64,000 bases of DNA from Neurospora tetrasperma FGSC 2508 (Eukaryota > Ascomycota > Sordariomycetes > Sordariales > Sordariaceae): NCBI RefSeq assembly GCF_000213175.1, contig NW_009799099.1:5879582-5943581 (forward strand), given 5' to 3'. Positions 46,765 through 55,744 of the stretch are shown piece after piece. The stretch's first letter is position 1. Each line of letters begins with the position of its first letter. The notes below the pieces were generated by a model. It was not told where the DNA came from and made no database searches. It saw only the letters and a program-made list of their open reading frames with translations. A program made the translations under genes and the position numbers.

Positions 46765-47577
46765 GATGAAAATTGACTCGGAGTTCAGCGCTGTCTCATG
46801 AGACTGGAACTTGTGAAGTGGATGACTGAAGATGTCGACTGTCGAAAAGACGAAGCTCTGGCAGGACGCGAGGACTTGGGCAGCGATCGGGTTATTAGAG
46901 TGACGTTCACTTATCAATTACCTCTGCATTTATGTTGCATACAACCGTAGTGTAATCCGTTTACCTCACTCCCCGCTCGTTGGCTGTTCTGCATGCGGGG
47001 GTTAGGGACCTGGCGGCCATTGCAGCGGCCCGTTCCAAGCACACAGCCTCCCGTGATGCGGATAGGCGCATAGTCGGCCAATGGCGTTGCACAATGGAAG
47101 GGCAGACTGGTGGGCAAAACTTTCCTGGGCATGGCCGGAATAATGGGCCAACGGCCAAGCCTGGGAGAGCTGGAAGGCAGAATACTTGACATAGGTATGT
47201 TTGGTGCCCGTTCACCGTTTCATGAGGATCATGGCTTTTGGCTTGTAGAAACAAAACCTTGATAAATGTCTAGGTACCTGAAGTTAAAGATATTGATTCT
47301 GTTGAAGTGAAACGAAGGATCACAAGGGTAAGTGAGTGTGGTGACTTTGTTGATTGAAGAAAGAAGAAGCAAGCTTGTGAGGGTGGGAGAATCCCTCGGT
47401 AGAGGTATATACAAGATGTGAAACGACAAAGCGAGCAAGTAAACATAGTGTTTGGGGGCCTAGAGGTAGTGCACGGACCCCCAACACTTTCTCCAGTCAT
47501 CAATGGTAATAGTCGACGTGATTCGTCAAGAATGAGAAGTCAACCTGCACTGGTAGGTACCTCGATCGATGGTGTGC
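46765..47577. other. Upstream region of family gene E
   Basis: Contains the promoter of E and the 3' flank of the minus-strand gene G. A G/C-rich block at 47012-47050 is shared with the upstream region of family gene F (see separate entries). The overlapping frames on both strands through 46914-47254 are shadows of this G/C-rich stretch. Confidence 0.5.
47012..47050. promoter_or_regulatory. Conserved upstream block of family gene E
   Basis: The stretch GCGGCCATTGCAGCGGCC followed by CGTTCCAAGCACACAGCCTC is matched at 54844-54880, with one gap and a few substitutions, upstream of family gene F in the same orientation. Both lie roughly 250-380 bp before their start codons. They could be a shared regulatory site or the remnant of the duplication that made E and F. 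Confidence 0.45.
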
Positions 47578-48055
47578 TCAAGACATGGAGTTACCCAAGA
47601 TCCCAAGGGCTACAAATACCATAAATCCAACCACATACCCCATCCAACGCACCAGATGCCATAAAAAAGACGACACAGGTTCAAGCAAGCCCTGAAAGCT
47701 CTGGCACACCTTTGCTGTCGTCTCAAGCACGGGGACGATGATCTCAAGACCATAGTACAAGACATTTGCTCCCAGCCAGAAGTAAAGAAGGACAAGGAAG
47801 GATGAGACAAAAAAGTTGAGGAAGAATCGGAGTCGGAGCCAGTTCATTATGTGCTCTTCTAGAATTCTCTCTCTCTGAGCGTCGAGACTAGGTGTTCAAA
47901 CCTTGTGTTAGAAAGTTCCTGCCTTCTGCAACAACGTTCCAAGTGGGGAATATAATAGTTTATTTGCATACCTACCCAGCATGATTGTCCCTCTGCCGAG
48001 CTTGGGCAGTAGCTTGGGCTCTTTGGGATGCAGACCGTTGGAGAGGGTCAGGCAT
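47578..48055 (-). CDS. Tail-only small membrane protein G
   Basis: Two exons, 48055-47976 and 47887-47578, 129 residues. The 88-base intron has donor GTAGGT, a CTAAC branch and a TAG acceptor, and joins phase 2 to phase 1 correctly. The N-terminus is Gln/Arg/Ala-rich (SASQRAQATAQARQRDNHAG), then comes a charged helix (QRERILEEHIMNW). A long hydrophobic segment follows at about 48-80 (FFVSSFLVLLYFWLGANVLYY), and a second at about 102-124. There is no family core. Its composition and helix order are like the membrane tails of family proteins C and F, and it sits between E and F on the same strand. I infer a stand-alone tail protein. If the upstream exon is wrong, a start at the ATG at 47847 would still give 89 residues. 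Confidence 0.5.
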
Positions 48056-48590
48056 GATTACCCCCAAGGTACATGTACCCGAGGCCAATCTTGCGAAATT
48101 TTGTTTTCTGTTGGAGGCTGGAGACGTGACGACAGAAATGGTGATTCATATTTTGTACTGGTAATGCAAAAGGAGAATCGGAAACAAGGCAGCCTAGAGC
48201 TGAATAAATAGGTACCCACGCAGGGCAGGGAAGCCGGTGAATGGGAAGCACAGTAACAGTGAATGGGCGCCCAGAGCATGGACTTCCAGCACTTGATCTT
48301 TAATAAACGTGGATGTACATCTTCAAGGGCGCCAAATCGATCTGGCAATGGTTTTCGACAAGGCGGTCGTTCATGGCTTTTGTTGGCACAAATAGGTATT
48401 TTTTCTACTTGCTACCTCTAGATACCTGACCTCTATGTCTACCCTACGGGCATGTATCTAGTGCTCCCCACTCGCTTCTTGTCCCGTCCATCAATGTCTT
48501 TGTTCCTCTCCCTCTTCCTCTTCCTCTTCCTTTTCTTCAATCAACAAGTTCACCACCATTCTCGTGTCCTCGTGTTCACATCCACTCCGT

Positions 48591-48905
48591 TCACTTCGAC
48601 GATTGCTTCGTTCCGATCAGACTGCGGTTGATGCCCCTCAGATGATACGGCACTTTGTCACCAGACCGATGCGTCTCACCACGATTCTTTTTGTTTTTCC
48701 GGTGGGGCTTATCACCCCGATGATTTTGCTGCTGTTGTTGATCACGACCGTCAACACCGCTTGCTACGAATGTCTTTGGCAGAAGTTGACACATTGCAAT
48801 CGTCTTGACCAGCTGAAGTCGACAATCAACTTGGCCGTTGGGCTTGGAGATACGAGCTGCGATGTAGTACGGTTGTGATACGGTGAAAGCCGCATATGGT
48901 TTCAT
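48591..48905 (-). CDS. Doubtful small hypothetical protein
   Basis: A 104-codon frame from a true ATG at 48905. The N-terminal half (KPYAAFTVSQPYYIAARIS) is compositionally normal. The C-terminal half has a Gln run (QQQQQ) and is rich in His, Lys, Arg and Asn. No domain, no paralogue in the window and no splice evidence. A competing plus frame overlaps it, so coding status is uncertain. Confidence 0.2.
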   Translation of the reverse strand: MKPYAAFTVSQPYYIAARISKPNGQVDCRLQLVKTIAMCQLLPKTFVASGVDGRDQQQQQNHRGDKPHRKNKKNRGETHRSGDKVPYHLRGINRSLIGTKQSSK

Positions 48906-51466
48906 GCCAATACCATGCTCCCATGTGTCGGTCCAGAGGCTGCTGGTTTTTTGTTTGTAGGGCAGCTTCGACGGCTCGGAGGGAGGTGGGACTCAAGGGC
49001 GGAAAGACGGAGTATGTTGAACCGGGCTCAAACAGGTCCGCATCCAAGGTCTGCTTTCCACTTCCTTTCTGTGCGTCTTAGGCTGCATTTGTTTTGGTAC
49101 GGTTGCCGTACAGAGGAGCTGGTGCATTTGTTTGCGTGTCATGACCAGCCAGCTGAGGGTTGACTTGCTGTGGAGCGTCGATGAAAGCATCAGGTTTGTG
49201 GTACGCATTCTCGTCTCCTTTGCGGCGGCTCTCGATGCCAGGTGATGCGTGGATTCAGCGTAGCCTTGATGAATGATAGATGTCTTGATTGTTGTCTTCT
49301 CTGAGTCTCCAGAGAGCTGACGGCTCCGTCAACGAGCCTTATGTACAGCTCATGGCAGAGGTAGCTGCTTCCCTCAACGGGTGCTGCTTCCCTCAATGGG
49401 GAAACCCCGTGTCACGAGGAGAGTGGGACCCGGGACCGTGCGATTATGGAAACTTGGTGACCTAATGCTCTCGGAGTGGAAGATATTAGAACATTATGTA
49501 AACGACAAATGAGAATGACATAGAGTTCACTTCGAAATAAAAAATGGACAGGAGCGAAGGAATGTGGTACTTACAGGGAGGCACGATGGTCTTGTTGTCA
49601 ACAGGAGCTTCATTCCCGGTTGATCTTCTCAACCGCCTCCTCATCTACCTGTAGAGGTGGCGCCCATGGATCCGCTGACAGATGTAGGTAAGCTTCAACT
49701 GCAACTATGTTATTTCTGAGCCGAAGTCATCAAGTCGACGTACCTTGAGATTGGGGACGCGGGATGTGAACGGTGTTTTTGAACTTTGTTGGAACGATGT
49801 TTGGAACTGAGTTGGAACGTTGTTGGAACTTTGTTGTGATGGGAAGGGTTTGGGAAGAGGTGAGGGGTCAAGATGGTGAATCCGGGAAGCTTTTTTGTTC
49901 TGTTTCCCTTGCACGTCCGTTATGTGGCTGGTGCTCACACTGAGTTCAAAGACAGTGGTTAATTTTGCCAGCTGCCTATCACAACCACAGCCTCTCACAA
50001 TACCATATTGCGCGTGCACTCGCAGGAAGGCTTGTCTGCCAGCTGAACTGTGATAGCCCTGCTGTGGCTGGGGCTGCCGGCTGAGGCAGAAAGATCGGAT
50101 TACCGGGCCAACAGTCATGCTCTATTGCGGTCTACGTCGAGTTCGGATGTCTGCTACCGGTTTGGATCCTTCTAGATACTTCCAAGTACGTCATTCATCC
50201 AATCGTCTCATTTCTGTCATTTTCATCCATTCCTGGCACTCAGTGGTATCAGAACCCTTCGTGGAAGGCACCTGGGTCTGTTCTTGGCGTCCCCATGAGA
50301 TCCGGATGTCACGCGGTCCGTTGCTAGGCAGCCAGGATTGCAAGATATTGCCCACGTTGTTCTACACCACTAACGAATTTATGTGTTCATCATGCAAGCA
50401 ACACTTTGAATTCAGCTTTAGTTCCCTTTTGACACTCTTGAAATGCATAGTTGCCCAGTGGTATACCGAGTGGCGTGGAGGGATGCACTGTATCCCTGAT
50501 CCCAAACACCTGAAGGACACTCGCCATTTTGATCGTGTTTAAATCACCCTGCGGAAAATAAAGTAACAGCATTAGATTCTATGGCCTTCAGTTCTAACTC
50601 AAGGTCCCTTTGTCGGAAGAATACATCAGTGGTGTAATTTTCCCGATGACAGGAAATATTGAGTGCCCCTGATCCAGACCCACTTTTCGCAGCGGGTGCT
50701 GTTGCGAAGGAAATCATCAAGACATTGACTCTTCGTGCTTCAAAAAATATCTGATCATTGCAGTCCAGTCCTTTTTGGAATGTAAAAGGAGGAAAGACCA
50801 GCCGGTTGGCGTGAAAATGCTTTAAATTGTCTTCCAAATGTTGAGTGTCCGTCTCCAAGGAGGAGTCTGGTGTGATTGTAAGGTGAGCTCAGGTTGACAT
50901 GGAGCACATAAAAATCAGCATCAGCGGGCAAGAAGTAACTAACAGAATGCGCTCGCTAAAGAACAACCTATAACCGCGAAATCGGTGAGAACCGCAGGAC
51001 ACTCTGATCCGAATCGAAAACGAACATTGTTGGTTGTGCAATCTGAACCAGCTTGCCATCCTTCTTACACGATTCACTTTCTTTGAGATGGACTGAAATG
51101 CTTCTTTCTCATTGCATTCAATCTCACAGCATGAGCAAGCAAGCCTTTGATCCTCTTCTTTCTCCTCCGTCCTGTGTGTGGCCAGCCAGTCTGGCCTGCT
51201 TACAAGTCTTCTTCCATCTTTGCTCATAAGGACATCTTATCTCGTTAAAAAAGGAAGAAAGTATTCATTACGGCTTGTAGGATCACGGCACCTTCAAAGT
51301 TTAAACCAACCCTTGAAGAAAGATTAATTTAGGTATTAACAATGTCCATGTCCCAGTGCATGTAAGCACAACGACAGTCACATAGCACAGTTTTTTCCCC
51401 CCACGTTTTGAACAAACGTGAACAGAGATAATTAGATGTAAAAGTCTCATTGCCCGTGTTCTATCT

Positions 51467-51506
51467 ACTTCGACTTCGATTTCGACTTCGACTTCGACTT
51501 CGACTT
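51467..51506. repeat. CTTCGA hexanucleotide repeat
   Basis: Six to seven near-identical CTTCGA units in non-coding sequence, with a single-base variant (CTTCGATTTCGA). Confidence 0.85.
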
Positions 51507-51864
51507 TGCCTTGACATCTTTCGACTTGACGTCATGTGCAAGATTGGCCCGCATCTCCAGAGAGACTTGTTGGCCGGCCGTGCCTCTTGGCGCCCATTCA
51601 CTGTGCTTCCATTCACTGGCCCTCCCGTCCTGGGTATTTAGGCTGCCCTAGGTGCTTTTCCCCTTCTTCCCTGTTCCTACTACCAGAATCAACACCTTTT
51701 CGTTGTCCCAGTCCAACAAGACTGCTTCAGTGTCTCGACTGCACCAGCATTTAAGAAGCTTGAAATTTGCAGCGAGGCCTTTCCCTTGTTCTTAACATCT
51801 TTGACAAGCTTCTCAAATGCTGGTGCAGCCCTTAGGCTGGCCCGGGCCGCCCTGGTACTGAATG

Positions 51865-52016
51865 GGCGTGGGCGTCCGCCTTTGTTGTGGCGGCGGCCAC
51901 TGCGGTTGGTCGTGGTTGTCGGCATGGCGATTAGCAGGAGCATGAGAAGAGTTGGTGGACGACATGGTTCTGGATGGGCGTGGGCGTCCGCCTTTGTTGT
52001 GGCGGCTGCCACTGCT
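51865..52016. repeat. Direct duplication of a 45-base segment
   Basis: The segment GATGGGCGTGGGCGTCCGCC followed by TTTGTTGTGGCGGC occurs near 51862-51905 and again near 51971-52016, about 110 bases apart, with few differences. The copies lie in different frames of the possible minus-strand coding region, so the duplication is not a simple protein repeat. Confidence 0.7.
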
Positions 52017-53211
52017 GCAGCACCTGGAGATGAAGTTAGGACTCAGGATCTCGTCACTCTTCTGACAGAAAAAAAATAAGCAACAGCTTCTACTTACACG
52101 TTACTCGTGTGTACAATCACCTTCCTGTTTTTCTTGTGTGCTGGATGGATGCGAAGCATCTCGGATGCTTTCACGGCTGTCAGGGTAGGCTCGGGCTGGG
52201 GCGATCCCCGCTGCTTTGCCACCCATCAAAGCAGAGTGTATAACAAACGCCTTCTTTTGGTCGGGGCCGGGCGCCGTGAGGGGGGCACACGATGACGACG
52301 ACGACGACGACGACCTCTCTTCTGTGGCTGGGAGAAGCGGCGCCCTGGAGTGAAAGTCAGCACTCACTATTTTTTTCACTCATCTGACAGAATGAACAAG
52401 AGGCGACTACTTACGGTCAACGATGTTGACGTATGATACGAGGGGGGTTGGATGCGGTCGTGGCAGGTGTTGTTGCCGAGGGTTTGAGAGCTGGTTTGGC
52501 TGTAGTTGGAGGCGTCTTCGAACTACCCGTCCTCCTGCCAACCGCGTTCTGGGGAATTCAGGAGGGGAAAGCAGATGCGTGTCTCGAGGCAAGTTCGGCC
52601 CTGCCGTACGAGCTTCGGACCGCCTACCTTCAACACACTGGTTGGGTGATACACGTGTACCAAGTGATGCTGATGTGCTTGAGGACTGGGTGATGTTTGG
52701 TTTGAGGAACTGGAGACCTAGAGTTGGTGGTGAGGGAAAAAGTTTGAGAAGTGAGAGAAGGAAGGTCGCGAGAAGACCTTGGATTTTAAACCAGAGCAAG
52801 TGAAAAACAAGGTGGGGCAAGGCAGTGTACAATTCAATCTTTTGTGTGCAGAATCTGTATTGAAAGTTACGTGCAGAACTTCAAACTGCCCTAGATGCCC
52901 CAGGCAGAAACCGAACGTACTTCGGACGACGAAGCGGTGTAAGAAGAAGCGACCAAAGGATGGAAGGTACGGAGTAACGGGAAAGACAGAAAACAACCCA
53001 GATCCCAAAGCTCAGTGAATGACGTATGAGCCTCATACGCCGGCACTCTATACTCCCGTCTTCAACGGGAAGTGAAAGAGCCTCGAGGTCAGCATGACCT
53101 TGACCCCGCCCAGCGTTAAGCCCGTGCTTTATCCCATAGTGTAGAGGTAGGTAGACAGGTAGCCTACCTCTACCTCCCTTGAAGACCTCCCTTCAAGCAA
53201 GACCAAGGTGC

Positions 53212-54500
53212 TCAGAAAAGCTTCCACTTATCATTTGGTGTCCCCATGATCCAGTCCCTCACCAACACCCACGCACTCTTTGCCACCCATGCAACACTCT
53301 TAGCCATGCCGACTACCAGATACTTGAGGATCTTACCCATAGCAACCAAATAATCCCAAAAGAAGGATCCGACAGCATTAGCTACCTTGTGCCAGTCAAC
53401 CTCCTTCAGGCCTCCAAACAGATAACTGAAAAGCATGTACACGAGAGCCACTACACAGGCAAAGGTAGCCGCGAAGATAAGGCCGAGAACAACCTGGGCG
53501 CTTGGTGAGAGATCGTCGGGAGATCCGCCTGACGAGTGACCGGAAGGTCTTGCGGCATTGCGCTTTCTCTGGGAGTGGACATCGGAATAGTACGGGTCGT
53601 AGCTGTTGTAGCTGTTGTAGCTGTTGTAGCTGTGGTGGTCGCTTCGAGCAGTGCTCTGGACAGGTCGCGAGGCGGGGTATTGTACCTGTGGCTGAAAGAG
53701 GGAGTTAGAGAATAGAACCCAGTGAAACCTTATAACGTTCAAAAAAGACAGGTTGTGACTAACAGTAACACTTGGTATCGTTCCGTATCCCTGGCTCCGC
53801 TTCCTCTCTACTTCCAGATGAGCCTGAACAAGAATGTCCAGAGGAACTGGAACAGTGAACCTGTCATCGTAGACAGGAGGAGTGGGCTCGCGGTAACCGG
53901 AATGTTTTACCACAATCTGGTACGAAGCATCCGTGATGCTGTAGATCTTGTTTTTGCGACGACGATCGTAGTTTCTCAGAAGAGAGAACAGGATTTGCTC
54001 ATGGTCCCTAGTGTTTACGTAGGAGTTCTTTTTGAAGGCCGGTACGCCGTGGTCAAGCTGCAGTTGGATATTGTTGTCTGGATGGGGAGGTGACGGATCG
54101 ATGGGAAGGTAAATTCCTCGTAGTTGAGCGTTGCTATACCGATGCCTCGTTTCAAGATCCGTGCCGCCAAAGGATGTCATCTGAATTGCACACACCAAGC
54201 TTGTTAGCTTGCGGATGTCGAGTTTTGGGACATGACTGATGCATTGGAAAAGTTGAAGAGTATTGCGCAACTCACGAAAAGAATGTCAACCTTCCCATCT
54301 GCAGAGATCTTCTTCGAAAGCACAAGGACCGGATGGTTATGGGATTCCTCGGAGAAACCAGTCGATGAGCTGAGCTCATCCGCATACGGCAACCACATTA
54401 TGCGTCCCGCAAGCTTCGAGCCATTTTGTCCTGGTGTCGGCGGAGTGCTTCCCCGTCGGCTTCGTTGGGAGTTACGTCTGGAAGATGGAGTGGTTGGCAT
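53212..54500 (-). CDS. Core-family protein F, Tyr/Asn/Ser repeats and membrane tail
   Basis: Three exons, 54500-54276, 54180-53764 and 53691-53212. The introns are 95 bases (GTGAGT, CAG acceptor; the conserved phase-0 family intron) and 72 bases (GTTAGT, CTAAC branch, CAG acceptor; in frame). The product is 373 residues. The N-terminus is Ser/Arg-rich. Core motifs are LAGRIMWLP (30-38), NHPVLVLSK (55-63), DILF/MTSFGGTDL and YLPIDPSPPHPD. A short YNSYNSYNSYDPYY repeat is encoded by a GTAGCTGTT microsatellite. A Ser/Arg/Pro linker follows, then a strong membrane span at about 281-306 and a C-terminal run of Ala/Lys/Trp amphipathic helices (about 316-365). The second intron is a multiple of three, so retention would add 24 residues without a frame change. 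Function is unknown. Confidence 0.68.
53598..53636. repeat. GTAGCTGTT microsatellite within family gene F
   Basis: Four nearly perfect 9-base units encoding the Tyr-Asn-Ser repeat on the minus strand. Length changes in steps of nine bases would keep the reading frame. Confidence 0.8.
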
Positions 54501-55744
54501 GATTGCTTCGAGTTACAGTCCCCATTCAATACAACGAAAACAGGCACTTATGCCATGGACAGTAACACATATCAAGGGTGTAATTTTCCAACACTGCAAA
54601 AAGACGGGAATTCGCTCAAGATAAACCCTCTCAACTCAGCTCACCAGCAGCAAAGGGAAGCCCAAAATGAGGGGTCGCTTCCATATGTCCGTGTCCTTAG
54701 GCAGACTGGCAGAATCCGTTTGCTTTCATGTCTTGTTCCCGTTGGTTGCATCGTGCATTTTCCTGCACTTTTTGGTCTTTGCATGTCATGTTGTACGCCC
54801 ACGAATGGCTAGATGATGCGCCCGGCCGCTATAAGTGGCCATCGGCGGCCACCAGCGGGCCGTTCCCACCACACAGCCTCTCTCCAGGGACCCTGTCATG
54901 CACATAACCGCTAATCAAGCACACCAAATCTCCAATGGGAGGCCGTACCGGCGCTGCGGGAAGGTGACGAACGAAACATGTTGGCTCGAGTGGTGGACCG
55001 TCGAAGCAATGCGGGGGTGGGCGCAGAGCACGGTCAGGCTGTGACGAGGGCTCCGAATGTGTGTTGGCGTGGACTGGACTCGTAGAGGTCGAAGTTCAAT
55101 CGGGACATGGATGAGAGGTGAGGAACGCCGACCGTCTTCCCCTTTCTGGTTGCTGGGGATACGGTGGGGTTGTTTACGTGGTATGATAACAGAAAGAAGT
55201 CAGCTGTTTTGTTCGCTAGTCCGACGACGGTAGCGCTGAAAATGGAGGGAGCCTTTACCTGGAAGTTGGGTGGCCTTTGTGCCGCCAGCGTCAGCCCCTG
55301 GAACAAGGACATATGAAGTCCGCTTAAGCCCGCGCTTAGCTAGAAGAGTCTCAAGGTATAATTAGGTATAGGCAATGCGTACATCGGGATGTGTCAAACT
55401 CGCATCCAAGCGCCGTGCCTACGTCCGATATGTCGAGAGGTCGAGAAGTCAAGGCGGATGACATGTCGTCGGGGTTCCACTTTTGACCTTATTGCTCGAT
55501 TTAGCTCCCAAAACACAGCGGCTGCCCACTGTTACTGACATTGTTTTGACCCACTTTTTAACTTCTCTCCAAGTCATTCAACGTCGTCCTTCATGCTTTC
55601 ATCCCACCTCAACACCAAACAAAGCACGATTCCAAACAAGGACGTGAGCAGAAGCACATACTCCAACCAACATCAACACTCGAACTTTCAATTATGTGCA
55701 TTGACCTTCCTTCTTAACAACCCATCTATATCCCACCCTTTTCT
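54501..55744. other. Upstream region of family gene F and spacer
   Basis: Contains the promoter of F and, at its right end, the 3' flank of the minus-strand sulfurase-like gene. A G/C-rich block at 54844-54880 is shared with the upstream region of gene E. The small frames seen (for example 55034-55312 minus) have no domains. Confidence 0.5.
54844..54880. promoter_or_regulatory. Conserved upstream block of family gene F
   Basis: GCGGCCACCAGCGGGCCG followed by TTCCCACCACACAGCCTC matches the block at 47012-47050 upstream of gene E. It lies about 340-380 bp before the start of F, in the same orientation relative to the gene. Confidence 0.45.

Larger units (their letters stand above)
48056..53211. 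other. Long spacer within the family cluster
   Basis: No gene can be annotated with confidence in these 5 kb, but several stretches are protein-like. These are a minus ORF at 48591-48905, a minus region at 50640-51227 with three overlapping open frames, and a minus region at 51740-52700 with a duplicated 45-base segment and plausible splice signals. A hexanucleotide CTTCGA tract lies at 51467-51506 and a GAC tract at 52291-52313. Short TTGGAACNTTGTT repeats are near 49783-49836. See findings. Confidence 0.4.

Noticed and set aside
52401-52832. HHPVLK-like stretch in a minus frame, suggesting another family core
   Set aside because: No G-x-I-x-W-L-P segment upstream, no T-S motif after an intron, and the frame is not continuous; most likely coincidence.
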